NCBI RefSeq assembly: GCF_009002475.1
Contig: NZ_AP019860.1
Coordinates: forward strand, 7,206,501 to 7,270,500
Origin: Candidatus Uabimicrobium amorphum
Lineage (GTDB): Bacteria; Planctomycetota; Uabimicrobiia; Uabimicrobiales; Uabimicrobiaceae
Direction of reading: 5' to 3'
Length of the DNA: 64,000 bases
The position numbers were made by a program, and so were the translations under genes. Each line of letters starts with the position of its first letter. The first letter of the stretch is position 1. Shown here one piece after another: positions 1 through 10,800 of the stretch. The notes beneath the pieces are model-generated. The model was given only the letters and a program-made list of their open reading frames with translations, was not told the origin of the DNA and made no database searches.

Positions 1-2
1 AT

Positions 3-410
3 GCCGCCAAACGCAACGACCTACCCGAAAAATGGATGCGCGAACTCATGAAAGACGCCAATGAAGACGTGCGCTTTTATCTGGCAGGTAACAGCAGTGT
101 TTCCGGAAAAATATTAGCCGTACTTGCCAAAGATAACGCGGTCAAGATACGCAGCAGTGTTGCGCGAAATACCAATAGTTTACCACGGACCCACGAGCTT
201 CTATCTAATGATCGCGAGTGGTTGGTGCGCAGGTCTGTGGCACAAAATACACAATGTTCGCAAAAAATTTTACAAAAACTCGTCAAGGACAAACACTGGC
301 GTGTACGTCAGGCAGTGGCCATGAATCCAAACATCTCTGAGGAGATGAAACAAATTCTATTGCAAGACGAAGAACCTCAAATTCGAAATTTAGGGAAGCA
401 GAAAAAATAA
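3..410 (+). CDS. Leucine-rich-repeat-variant (LRV)-like protein, 3' part only
   Basis: The frame is open from the window edge, so only the C-terminal ~135 residues are visible; the first internal ATG is at 36. The sequence is a run of roughly 23-residue helical repeats with the pattern LAKD...VR..VA.N..., for example VKIRSSVARNTN, WLVRRSVAQNTQ and WRVRQAVAMNPN. This pattern is typical of the leucine-rich-repeat-variant/HEAT-like families, which form curved helical scaffolds for protein binding. No catalytic motif, signal peptide or membrane segment is visible. The stop lies 57 bp before the FHA-kinase gene on the same strand, so co-transcription is possible. The true start and any N-terminal domain lie outside the window. 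The repeat assignment is fairly secure; the function is unknown. Confidence 0.7.
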   Translation, partial: AAKRNDLPEKWMRELMKDANEDVRFYLAGNSSVSGKILAVLAKDNAVKIRSSVARNTNSLPRTHELLSNDREWLVRRSVAQNTQCSQKILQKLVKDKHWRVRQAVAMNPNISEEMKQILLQDEEPQIRNLGKQKK

Positions 411-467
411 ATATCCCTAGAGGCCCTATTTCCCTCCCTTATTTCGCGATAAATAGAAAGCTATGTT

Positions 468-3400
468 ATGTATGGTGAAATAGTTGCAGTTGCAAATTCT
501 TCCTCTCAACACACAATACACCCTGGAGATTTTTTAGTTTTTGGACGTGGGAAAAACGCAGACATTATCTTAGATGATAACGCTATTTCGCGTTTGCACT
601 GCAAAGTCTTTTATCATCAAGCGCAATTTTGGATTCAAGATTTTGGTAGTCGCAACAGCACCCTAGTCAACAATCAACGTGTTTCGCGACAACCGCTTAA
701 ACAAGGCGATGTCATTCGTTTAGGCCGACATCGCTTTCGCTTTCAGATATATGAGCAGGACAAAAAAGACTACCACGAAGACGAGCAAGAAAGTTTTTCC
801 AAATTAAAACGTCATGACAAACTCATCGGAAAAATCGCCGTAGAACTTGGCTATATAAAGCGCAGCCAAGTTAAAAAGTGCATCCTACTACAAGAAACAC
901 TCAGCGAAGACGGTGACTATGTGCACTTGGAAGATATTTTTCTGCAAGAAGATTATCTAGATAGCGAGCAAATCCAAAAAATCAACAAGTACAAAATCCA
1001 GGTTCCCTCCATCGAAGGATACAAACTACAGGAACTCATTGGAATTGGTGGAATGGGGAAAATTTATAAAGGCCGTTTTAACGACGACTCTGAACCGGTA
1101 GCAGTGAAAGTCCTTTCGAGTACCGAAGACGAAAACCACATGCAACTTAGTCATCAATTTATTCGCGAAGCAAAAGCCATTGCCAAACTCAACCACAAAA
1201 ATATCGTTGCCGGTTTAGATTTCGGATTTGCCGGAAAAAATATCTATATTGTCATGGAGTACATAGATGGACCAAATCTGCAACAACATCTAAAAGAACA
1301 AGGTGGACGTCTTTTACCTGATGAAACTTTAAACATGGTCATGCAAATCGCCAGTGCTTTAGAACATGCACACAGTTGTGGTTTGGTGCATCGCGACATA
1401 AAAACAGACAATATATTACTCGCGACTCCCAACAGTGTAAAACTATGCGACTTTGGCCTTGTCCGCGATGTCGACGAAGTGGCCAATGACGAGGAAAAAG
1501 TCTTTGGTACCGTTGCGTATATGAGCCCCGAACAATGCTTGTTCAAAAAGAACATTGACATTCGCAGTGACATCTACTCCCTTGGAGTCGTCTTTTTTCG
1601 TATGCTTTATGGTGACTTACCGTTTAAGGGTGCCAAAAAAGAGGTACGTCGTCACCATGTTCAGACCCCCATACCATTTCCCAAATCACAAAGTAGTGAA
1701 AAACAAGATTTGGAAAAGATTATCGCGAAAATGATGGCAAAGAGCCCCAAAGAACGCTATTCAAATCCAACACAATTACTACGAGATCTCAATGCCGCGG
1801 CCAAGAACTTCTCTCCTCTAGAAGACTCTGACGGTACAGCAGAAGTAGATATTGAGTATTCACTGGTGTCTCTTGACGACACCGAAACGCGTATGCTCAA
1901 AAACCCTCTCGAAACACAAGAGCTTAGCCCATGGGATTTGATCAATTTTATGGACAAAATGTCACAAGCTAAGAATCTATCCATGCGCTATTGGAAGTAC
2001 CTTGCTGCATTAGGAATCTTTGCTTTGGTATGTTTTGTCTTTCTTTTCACGCGATCAACTTCGCAAAAAATAGAGTACAATTACACGCAAGCGCAACAGC
2101 AAATTCAGCAACTTCATTTTGAAAAAGCAACTACTCATATTTCGGCACTGAAAACAATACAGCCGGATTATATCAATAAGCTACAACAATATTCTCTGTC
2201 GCAAATCGCACGTTTTGCGGAGAAAAACCCTCGTCGTGCATTGACCATGTATCGCATGGCACTTGAATGGCAGGAAGACTCCGCCACCGCCAATGACTTG
2301 CGCAAATTGTACCAACAGTTGCAGCAAAAAATAGCCCTAGATGAACAAAATCGTTCTTTTTGGATGAAGTGGAAAACCATCGAAGAACACATCCAACAAC
2401 GCGAAATGCAAAACCTCAATGAAGAACTCAGCGAGCTATATTCTCTCGCCACAACAAGAGAACACCGCGAGGCATACCAAAAGCTACAAGAGAAATTTGC
2501 CCGTCGCCAAATAAAGCAAGAGCTACAAGATTACAACTTTACGTCACAGTACGAACTAAACCTCGAACTATACCGTGCCAAAAATAGCGCTTTTGCTACG
2601 GAAAATTTCTATCCATTGGCTTTTGAAAAACCACAAAGCAAAGCCACTGTGAGAACCGGAAGTTTCTTTGTATATGATAAACCTTTTTTATACTGTATTT
2701 CGGCAAAAGATGGTCGTGGTTTGTGGGTGAAAAAGTTGCGCTGCGAGGTAGAGTCATTTGCAGATATTGTGTTCTTACACAATGGTACGCAAACAACAGA
2801 CTTTTCTAAAGTAAATCGCATATTGCTCTGCGACTATGACGCAAAGACCTTTTATTTACTAGATGCTCAAAATGGCGAAGAAATATGGAATTTTCAACTT
2901 TCTTATCCACTCTCGGCAAAAATAGCTTGTTTTGAAAACAAAATTTATCTACCGTGCTTGAACAGAAATACCTATGTTGTCGATATACAAACACGGAAAG
3001 CTCTTGGAGGCTATACCACGAGTAGTAAATGTGTGGTGCGCCCCTTCGCATATAAAGAGGCATTGTTCTTGCCATGCTACGATGGCAAAATTTTCGGTTT
3101 TCATCGCCAGCAAAAAACTTTGCGACACTATGTGATTTCGGCAACAAAACCGATGTTTTTTGCCGCGCATGTCGCAGGATTTATTGTCAATGTGGTCAAA
3201 GAAAACGGTCATTGTAATATCTACCAATACCAAGTCGAAGGTTTGCAGTCGTCATTGGCAAAAAAATACAGTATATCGCACACTCCTTTGAAAGCCAGTG
3301 TGCATCAGCGACATTTATACATTTCAACGCAGCAATATTTGTATCAACTGGATGTACAACAAAAGGAAACAACGCCGCTGGCGAACAAGAAGTTTATCTT

Positions 3401-4532
3401 AACCAATGACCAAGATACCTCTCAAATTGCAAAGCTTATCCCTTCAGGAGAAATTTTTGCCCACCCACAAATGGCATCGCAATCATTATTTATGCAAGTA
3501 AAACTATCACAGGGTGTGTGGTGTGGACATTTTTACCAAGGCAAGAAAATGTGGGAAAAGCGTATTGGTGTTCCTTGGCATGACTACAACTTATACCGCG
3601 ACAATATATGGCTTACTGCAAAAGACGGTCGCTTGTACTGTGCCAAACTTGGTGCTAAAGATGTAAAATATCGCTATATACCCGGAAATAATGTCAAAGA
3701 AGTGCGTACATCATTGGCACGTGTTGTCAGCAAAAACGACAAACTACTGACAATGAACGATTATGGAAAAGTTAGCCTTTACGACTTTCGCAAAGGTAAG
3801 CGCTATAAAATTGCCAAAGTCAACGTCAACAAAAAAAAGAAAATGCCCCAAGCATATGTTTATCGCGGAGTGTACGCATTTATTTGTGATAGTAATAAGC
3901 TACGTGTGGTGTCCTTGAAAAATGGTAAAGATCGTTACCGTACGTATATTGCCCCACGTGACTTTGCCACTGCCCCATTATTTTTTCGCGGTTACATTTT
4001 TGTTGCGCTAAAAGACAAACACTTGTACTGTTTGAAACTCATCGATAAAAAAGGACGACCATACATCAAAAATCGTTGGCGTTTTAAATCAAAACGCCAA
4101 ATCAACAAACTTGTGCAAGTAAAGACAACGCTATACCTCACGGACACCGCTGGTTATGTTTATGCCGTCAACATGAAAAATGGTCGCCGCAAATGGTATC
4201 AAGTGACAGGTGGCAGAATCGATGGCCCACCACTTTATCACAATAAACATTTATACACATGCAATCACAAAGGTGTTGTTTTTAAAATATCTCTTTCTGG
4301 TCGTATTGTTTGGAAAAAACGTTTAGGGGAAACATTTGAACTCTCACCACAAACAAATGGCGAATACCTGTACGTTGTGAGTCAACAAGGCAAAATGTTC
4401 AAACTAGACCTCCAAGATGGCGTTGTATTTCGCGAAACAAATTTTAAAGACGTACCACAAATATTTTTCCGTCATGCGAGCAATTTATATGTCGGAGGTG
4501 GTAAAGGATTACTGTACTCATTGTCCGAATAA
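468..4532 (+). CDS. FHA domain Ser/Thr protein kinase with TM segment and PQQ-like beta-propeller
   Basis: A 1354-residue predicted receptor-type kinase. Residues ~18-95 form an FHA phosphothreonine-binding domain (GRGKNADIILDD, SRLHCKV, GSRNSTLVN). Residues ~115-180 form a small helical module also found in two other kinases here. The kinase domain spans ~187-450 and is complete: glycine loop GIGGMGKIYKG, VAVK lysine, HRDIKTDN catalytic loop near 308, DFG near 328 and SPEQ. One membrane span (LGIFALVCFVFLFTRS, ~510-528) follows, then a coiled region, and from ~725 to the end repeated PQQ/WD-like blades (motifs such as YLLDAQNGEEIW, YCLKL, YAVNMKNGRRKW). The propeller would lie on the far side of the membrane and may sense a ligand. 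The gene is followed after 22 bp by another kinase gene. The ribosome site is weak, so the start is moderately sure. Confidence 0.9.
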   Translation: MYGEIVAVANSSSQHTIHPGDFLVFGRGKNADIILDDNAISRLHCKVFYHQAQFWIQDFGSRNSTLVNNQRVSRQPLKQGDVIRLGRHRFRFQIYEQDKKDYHEDEQESFSKLKRHDKLIGKIAVELGYIKRSQVKKCILLQETLSEDGDYVHLEDIFLQEDYLDSEQIQKINKYKIQVPSIEGYKLQELIGIGGMGKIYKGRFNDDSEPVAVKVLSSTEDENHMQLSHQFIREAKAIAKLNHKNIVAGLDFGFAGKNIYIVMEYIDGPNLQQHLKEQGGRLLPDETLNMVMQIASALEHAHSCGLVHRDIKTDNILLATPNSVKLCDFGLVRDVDEVANDEEKVFGTVAYMSPEQCLFKKNIDIRSDIYSLGVVFFRMLYGDLPFKGAKKEVRRHHVQTPIPFPKSQSSEKQDLEKIIAKMMAKSPKERYSNPTQLLRDLNAAAKNFSPLEDSDGTAEVDIEYSLVSLDDTETRMLKNPLETQELSPWDLINFMDKMSQAKNLSMRYWKYLAALGIFALVCFVFLFTRSTSQKIEYNYTQAQQQIQQLHFEKATTHISALKTIQPDYINKLQQYSLSQIARFAEKNPRRALTMYRMALEWQEDSATANDLRKLYQQLQQKIALDEQNRSFWMKWKTIEEHIQQREMQNLNEELSELYSLATTREHREAYQKLQEKFARRQIKQELQDYNFTSQYELNLELYRAKNSAFATENFYPLAFEKPQSKATVRTGSFFVYDKPFLYCISAKDGRGLWVKKLRCEVESFADIVFLHNGTQTTDFSKVNRILLCDYDAKTFYLLDAQNGEEIWNFQLSYPLSAKIACFENKIYLPCLNRNTYVVDIQTRKALGGYTTSSKCVVRPFAYKEALFLPCYDGKIFGFHRQQKTLRHYVISATKPMFFAAHVAGFIVNVVKENGHCNIYQYQVEGLQSSLAKKYSISHTPLKASVHQRHLYISTQQYLYQLDVQQKETTPLANKKFILTNDQDTSQIAKLIPSGEIFAHPQMASQSLFMQVKLSQGVWCGHFYQGKKMWEKRIGVPWHDYNLYRDNIWLTAKDGRLYCAKLGAKDVKYRYIPGNNVKEVRTSLARVVSKNDKLLTMNDYGKVSLYDFRKGKRYKIAKVNVNKKKKMPQAYVYRGVYAFICDSNKLRVVSLKNGKDRYRTYIAPRDFATAPLFFRGYIFVALKDKHLYCLKLIDKKGRPYIKNRWRFKSKRQINKLVQVKTTLYLTDTAGYVYAVNMKNGRRKWYQVTGGRIDGPPLYHNKHLYTCNHKGVVFKISLSGRIVWKKRLGETFELSPQTNGEYLYVVSQQGKMFKLDLQDGVVFRETNFKDVPQIFFRHASNLYVGGGKGLLYSLSE

Positions 4533-4554
4533 ATTGTAATTTGAGAATGGGAAA

Positions 4555-6636
4555 ATGGAAATAAAAACAACGGTTGTAGAAGAACATATCATTGTTGTGG
4601 AATTGGCAAATGAAAATTTTACAGAGGATGCCTTAAAGGAGTGTTTTGCGCAAATACTGCAAAATAAATATTGTAAAATAGTTATGGATTTTGCGGATGT
4701 CGATTACATAGGTGCAGAAGGGCTAAAGATTTTACTGGATAAGATTGATGTGATCCGCGATGAAGGTGGAGTATTCTTATTTGCGGGCATTCATTCTCAA
4801 GTTGCGGAAATACTAAAACACGCGGGTGTTTACGAAAAATATAATTTTGTTAAAGACACCGCCATTGCCGTACAACTTTTCCTAGAACAACAAGTTAACT
4901 TTGACGACGTCACAATTACCAATCTCAATCAATTAGACGCAACAACGGATTTGATCCCCAAAGAGTGGTTGCAAAAAACCGAAAAAATACATAACGATGT
5001 CACGTGTGATGATATTTCTTACGCTGTCACAGAACAAAAAAGTACTGCCCCCCAAATCTCTTTAGATATTTCGTCGCTGGATGAAGAAATCCAAATAGCT
5101 CTACTCGGGAAGAGTGCGGCCATTGAAAAAATTCACAGAGAAATACTGCAACTTACCAGCGGTTCTCAAGGAATTTTGTTGCTAGGAAAGGAAAATTGTG
5201 GAGAACAGGCCATTGCTCAAGCCATACACCGCAATTACGTACAAACTGATGCATTTGTCACAATTGATTTTGCCAATCTACACTTTTCTCGAAGCAAAGA
5301 TGAAATAAAAACCCTTATAGAGCTTGCAAAACAAGGTAGTCTCTTTCTCAAAAATATTCATACGTTATCGATGACAGACCAGGACATCATCTTTGAATTG
5401 CTCCTCACAAATAACATAACCAACGTAATATGCCATTGTGATAAAAACGACATTGGCAAACTATCTTTTCAAATCAATAGTTTTTTTTCCGGTCATGTCG
5501 TGCAAATTCCTACTTTGATAGAACGCTTAGAAGATATAGTCGTAATTGCGGAAAATTACATTCGCTATTACGCGAAAAAATACGATAAACGCGTGCGAAG
5601 TTTAGATGAAAAGTCGCATAAGTATTTTTTACAACATACTTGGCCGAATAATATTCGCGAACTACAAAACATTATACAGCAGCATGTGGCACGAGTCGCC
5701 GCCGAACAAACGCACCTTGTCATCCAAAATAGTGAACTTATTCCCATTCGCTACCTTGATCACTACCGCTTAATCGAAAAAATAGCCGAGGGCGGAATGG
5801 GCGAGGTGTGGAAAGGCAAGCACCATTCTCTCGAACGTCCGGTAGTAGTCAAGCTCATTCGTGAAGATACCGACGATGAAGATTTAGAAGTTAATCTAAA
5901 GCGTTTTCAGTTAGAGGCACAAACCATTGCCGAATTACAATCACCACATACCGTGACCCTATACGATTTTGGTATACACAATGACAACACCGTGTACTAC
6001 GTTATGGAAATGTTGCATGGTTGTGATTTGGCCGAACTTGTCGAACGCTTTGGACCTGTTCCGCCACAACGGACGATTTACTTACTATCGCAAATTTGTT
6101 TTTCGCTTATGGAAGCACACCTTTATGGTGTCATACATCGCGATATAAAACCGCAGAACATCTTTTTGTGCAAACTCGGTTTGCAATACGACTTCATCAA
6201 AGTTTTGGATTTTGGTATCGCCAAAAAACAAGGAGATTTTTCCAATCTCACCGGGGACAATATTGTCGGCTCTCCACCGTATATCGCACCTGAATTGGCT
6301 ATTTCGAACGAAATAGACGACAAGGTCGATGTATATTCTTTTGGGTGCACTGCATTTTGGTTACTCAGTGGTCAGTATGTCTTTGAAAGCAATAACACAC
6401 TATCCTTAATATCAAAGCATGTCAGCGAAAGGCCCAAAAGGATATCCGTAGCATCGGAATATACAATCCCCGACGAACTCGACACCTTAATCATGAGTTG
6501 TCTGGAAAAAAAACCCCAAAAAAGACCTTCATTTGTCGAAATACAAAATACCCTACACACAATAGAAAGTTCTTGGACAAACCACGAGGCACAGTTATGG
6601 TGGGCAAAACACCTGCCGCACCTTGTTAAGATTTGA
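4555..6636 (+). CDS. STAS - degenerate sigma-54-activator-type AAA+ - Ser/Thr kinase fusion
   Basis: A 693-residue three-part protein. Residues 1-115 resemble a STAS (anti-anti-sigma) domain, with the core DFADVDYIGAEGLKILL; the usual serine pair before GL is A54-E55. Residues ~180-395 align in order with the AAA+ domain of bacterial enhancer-binding proteins, with LLGKENCGEQ at the Walker A site, GSLFLKNIH at the Walker B site, LIERLEDI, and WPNNIREL near 362. The Walker A lysine and Walker B acidic pair are lost and no GAFTGA loop is seen, so ATP hydrolysis and sigma-54 contact are unlikely. Residues ~402-670 are a complete Ser/Thr kinase (AEGGMGEVWKG, VVVK, HRDIKPQN near 527, DFGIA, APEL). 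No membrane span is visible, so it is probably cytoplasmic. It sits between two other kinase genes, 22 bp after one and 7 bp before the next. Confidence 0.85.
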   Translation: MEIKTTVVEEHIIVVELANENFTEDALKECFAQILQNKYCKIVMDFADVDYIGAEGLKILLDKIDVIRDEGGVFLFAGIHSQVAEILKHAGVYEKYNFVKDTAIAVQLFLEQQVNFDDVTITNLNQLDATTDLIPKEWLQKTEKIHNDVTCDDISYAVTEQKSTAPQISLDISSLDEEIQIALLGKSAAIEKIHREILQLTSGSQGILLLGKENCGEQAIAQAIHRNYVQTDAFVTIDFANLHFSRSKDEIKTLIELAKQGSLFLKNIHTLSMTDQDIIFELLLTNNITNVICHCDKNDIGKLSFQINSFFSGHVVQIPTLIERLEDIVVIAENYIRYYAKKYDKRVRSLDEKSHKYFLQHTWPNNIRELQNIIQQHVARVAAEQTHLVIQNSELIPIRYLDHYRLIEKIAEGGMGEVWKGKHHSLERPVVVKLIREDTDDEDLEVNLKRFQLEAQTIAELQSPHTVTLYDFGIHNDNTVYYVMEMLHGCDLAELVERFGPVPPQRTIYLLSQICFSLMEAHLYGVIHRDIKPQNIFLCKLGLQYDFIKVLDFGIAKKQGDFSNLTGDNIVGSPPYIAPELAISNEIDDKVDVYSFGCTAFWLLSGQYVFESNNTLSLISKHVSERPKRISVASEYTIPDELDTLIMSCLEKKPQKRPSFVEIQNTLHTIESSWTNHEAQLWWAKHLPHLVKI

Positions 6637-6643
6637 GGTTAAA

Positions 6644-7801
6644 ATGCCACCGCAATTAATCACTTTTGTCTGCTCGCACTGTGCAAAAGAAATCAAAGTA
6701 GCAAAACAGCAAAATCCCTTGGGAAAGAATCTCATATGCAGTGGATGTAACAACGTCATTACCTTAACCAAAGCTCTCATCAAAAAACCCCACAAACTCC
6801 TCAAGTTTTTATGCCCTTGTTGCCAGCGCAAATGCATAGTTGAGTGGCAACAAGAATTGTTTGGTAAAAAAATGAAATGCCAAGACTGCAACAATGTCTT
6901 CATTTTGGGGAGCGACACACTACAAAAACAGATACCTTCTAGCCAATTAAGAAAAAAAGACCTGGGAGACATCCCACGAGAATTTAGCCGTTATACGTTA
7001 ATCCGGCTTCTAGGACAAGGTGCGATGGGAAAAGTTTTTGAAGCTTTTGACCACAACCGCAACTCCTCGGTGGCAGTAAAGGTTATGATTTCCGAATTTC
7101 AGGGTAGTGAACGACATTTACAGCGTTTCCTACGTGAAGCGAAAGGAACGATGAACATCAATCATCGCAACATTGTCAAAGTTTATGACATGGGTGCTAT
7201 CAATGACATGTACTACTTTACCATGAAACTTATTCGTGGTAAGACATTTGAAGAAGTCATTGCCCGTGATCTATTTTCTTTAAAAACGCAAATGCACATA
7301 CTACTCAAAATAATGCATGCCGTGGGTATTGCGCATAGCCAAAGAATAGTGCACCGTGATTTAAAACCGGCGAATATTATGATGGACCGCAACTTTGAAC
7401 CAAAGGTACTCGACTTCGGCTTGGCCAAATTTTTAGAAGAGGTGCATGTATTGACCAATTCAGGAGATGTACTCGGAACGCTCAATTATATGGCGCCGGA
7501 ACAAGCGGAAGGAAAAATTCGCGAAATAGATCACCGCACCGACCTTTATGCTTTAGGGGTAATCCTCTACCAAATCCTCACCAAAACAATTCCACTACAC
7601 GACAAAATGTCGATAAAACAGCTATGGAATATCAGCAATAAAATGCCGCCCGCTCCTCATGAAATTAATGACAAAATACCAGCAAATCTTTCCAAGGTTT
7701 GCCTAAAAGCGATGGCCAAAAAACGTCACGACCGCTATCAACACGCGGGAGAATTTATGGCTGCCATAGAGCCTTTGATCGCGTCTTTGCCGGTGAGTTA
7801 G
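6644..7801 (+). CDS. Ser/Thr protein kinase with two N-terminal zinc ribbons
   Basis: The start is placed at 6644 because GAGG lies about 7 nt upstream; an in-frame ATG at 6623 lies inside the previous gene and has no such site. The 385-residue protein begins with two zinc ribbons of identical spacing, C-x2-C-x18-C-x2-C (C10/C13/C32/C35 and C57/C60/C79/C82). These resemble the small zinc-finger modules often placed in front of regulators. Residues ~117-375 form a complete kinase: GQGAMGKVFEA, VAVK, HRDLKPAN near 237, DFGLA and APEQ. There is no membrane segment and no C-terminal sensor, unlike the neighbouring kinases, so it is probably soluble. It closes a three-kinase + strand operon and converges on the dual kinase across a 37-bp gap. 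Confidence 0.9.
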   Translation: MPPQLITFVCSHCAKEIKVAKQQNPLGKNLICSGCNNVITLTKALIKKPHKLLKFLCPCCQRKCIVEWQQELFGKKMKCQDCNNVFILGSDTLQKQIPSSQLRKKDLGDIPREFSRYTLIRLLGQGAMGKVFEAFDHNRNSSVAVKVMISEFQGSERHLQRFLREAKGTMNINHRNIVKVYDMGAINDMYYFTMKLIRGKTFEEVIARDLFSLKTQMHILLKIMHAVGIAHSQRIVHRDLKPANIMMDRNFEPKVLDFGLAKFLEEVHVLTNSGDVLGTLNYMAPEQAEGKIREIDHRTDLYALGVILYQILTKTIPLHDKMSIKQLWNISNKMPPAPHEINDKIPANLSKVCLKAMAKKRHDRYQHAGEFMAAIEPLIASLPVS

Positions 7802-7838
7802 CACTTCGTGAGAGAAAAAACGAAATTGGCATCGCATA

Positions 7839-10800
7839 CTAATGACTATCTTTCGCAGGAGCAGATGAATCCCAGATTTGCAAAAAGGAAGAGCGACTGT
7901 CGTGGTTTTGTGATTCGGCTCCGCTAGCAAATAAAACGGAACCGTCTTTGCTCAAGGCAAAGTTGGCCAAATATCCGGAAGTCTTTATCGAAAAGTATGG
8001 CGTAATCACATTTTCTTCTGCAGTTAATGGCCAAATGCTGATATTACCTTGCTCATTACTACAACCAAAAAGACGTCCATTTGCAATCGTGAATCTTGTG
8101 ATTTTTGCTACGTTACCGGTGTATTCAATGAGAGGTTTTAACGCGTTCTTCTCTACTCTATATTTGATTATTTTGCTGTAGTTATCGGCATACAAATAAT
8201 GGCAATTTTTTTCTGCGTCAAACTGTAATATGCAATTTGTCGCGTGGTGTTTTCCCTGCTCTAGTTTTATTAGGTTGATGATTTTTTGTTGACGGGTGTC
8301 TAAAAAGTATATGTATGAATTACTTCCCACCACCGCCACGGTGTGAAGTCCGTCCCAAGAAATGCGTAAAAGATGAATATTTATATTGGTAGCGTGTTCC
8401 TCATTTTCACCAAACGCCTGTGCTAGGTCATTGATTCGATACAAACTCTGCTTTTTCGATGGCAGGTCCACAAAAGAAATAAACGATTTTCGTCCCACGA
8501 CTACCAGGGTTTTTTCATTATCGATGAGTGTAAAATGCAAAAGGCCGCGATGACCTGCGGCATTGATCGCAGAACCTAGAGGACGCATATTATCAACGTC
8601 CCATTTTTGGATCTTACCATCGTAACCACATGTGTAGAGGACATTGTTAGAGTCGAATTGACCGTGGGTAATACCATTCATGTGCCCAATCAACTCTTTA
8701 ATTTTACCGTTTACAATTCTTTTACCTGTTTTGCTATTGTACGCAATGACAGCTGGTCTTTTTATTGGAGAAACGACAACGATATCTTTTGTCGGATGCG
8801 CAGCACAAAACAGCGAATAGTAGGGGAGTGCTACTCTCTTGGGGTTTCGCTCGACACTATTTCCCCACACTTTTACTCCTTTTTTCCCACCAGTGTATAT
8901 TTTTTGACCGTCAGCGGAAAACACACAACGTCGAATTTCGATTGCCCCGGTGAGAAAGTCATCATAAACGATGTCATTGTTACGCAGCGACCAAAAGTGT
9001 AAGCTGCCATCCTTTGTACCTGCAACAATCTTTTTGCCGCTTGGGTCTATGGTACAGTCATTGATTTGTTGTGATAACACGATGTCACTTTTTATTTTAT
9101 TTTGCTTCACATCAATCACATAAAGATGTCGCCCACCACAAACAAAAATCCAACGATTGTTGGGATGTATTGCGCATCTTGTCAAAGGGGATATTTTCAC
9201 TGTTGTTGGTTGGCGTAGTTTTGTGTAATATTCTTCCAGTAGTTTTTTCATCACAAATACGCGGACCTTTGATGAAGATGTCTGATACATATATACGTTA
9301 GAGTCTTGGCGAGTAGCAACGGCATATTTCACATCGTCACTGAGATCGCAAAATACGAAATTGTTATCAAAAGGGCCACGATGTTCTTGGGGAACACTGA
9401 ACTTTTTTGTTATCTGAAAACTACGCATATCGAAAAGCATCAACGAACGAAATAGTACCTCGTTTTCACTATTATCCACTGTTTCTCGCGACACAAGGAG
9501 CACTTTGCTGTCGTTGCTAAATTTCAATCCAAAAGGACGCTGAGCATCTTGAGGAAATTTACCGACAAAGTTCGCGGGTTTTTGCTCTTGGATACTTTGT
9601 ACATGAACTTTTTGTTGCGAGTTGACATCCCAAATATGAATGTTACCGAAGTAGTTACCAGCGACTAGATATTTGGCGTCGGGGCTAATTGCACAACTCA
9701 CCCATACCCAGCCTTCATTCACCGACGGGTCCAAAAAATCCATGAACTTGTTTGTTTTTGGATTAAATACCTTAATGAGAGGTTCCTCTGTCATCATCGC
9801 GATGTAGCCTTCGTCACTTACGCTGAGGTCTCTTATCTGCGACGTATACTGTGAAACCGGGTGATCTTTTTCGAAATGCTTGCGATGTTTTTGCCAGCGA
9901 TATTCCCAATCTTTTTGTGCATCACCGCGTTGCTGAGCGATACTATTTAGAATATCTTCCACTTCTTGTAATTGGTTATTGTCATTGTATTTATCTGCGA
10001 GTAGCAAATTGGCGCGGTACAGAGATTCTTCCACCTTGCGCTCGGCAATTTGTGCTTTTTCTGTGGCCAATTTCGCGATGGCCAATGCTTTCTCAGCACT
10101 TTCCTTTGCAGAGTTGGCGCGATTTTTGGCTATTTCTTCCGCGTCTTTAGCTCGTACAGCTTGCTCTTTTTGTCGCATCGCAATATTGGCGTAATGAGTT
10201 TGCACAACAGTAATTGCCACAGAAGACAATAAAATTACGACGAAGAGGATAGTCAGCAATTTATTGCGTGCAATGGCTTTTTGCAAACGGACGAAAGGGG
10301 TAATCGATTTGGCGTTCACCGGACGTTTACGAATAAAATTCTTTAAATCATCGCACAACTCTCGCGCCGACTGATAACGCTTTTCCGGTTTTTTTTGTAG
10401 ACACTTGAGACATATCGCTTCAAGATCTTTGGGAATATCAGGATTTAGCATACGCGGTTCAAGGGGATCTTCGGTAAAAATTTGTTTTAAAATGCGTATA
10501 GGACTCTCCCCTTGAAAGGGCGGTCTTTTTGTCAACACTTCGTATAACGATGCACCCAAAGAATAGACATCACTTCGTGCATCTATGGCCGCCCCGTCTG
10601 CTTGTTCGGGGGACATATAAACAACCGTCCCCAGAACATCTCCCGATTTGGAAAGTTCACTGTCTTCTTTCATGTCTTTTGCCAAGCCAAAATCCATGAC
10701 CTTCGGTTCGTTGTTTCTCTCCATCATGATATTCGAAGGCTTTACATCGCGATGAATAATTCCTTTTTCGTGGGCATACTGAAGTGCATCACTACACTTG

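Noticed and set aside
6623..6643. Earlier in-frame start for the zinc-ribbon kinase
   Set aside because: It lies within the previous gene without a ribosome site; 6644 has GAGG at good spacing.
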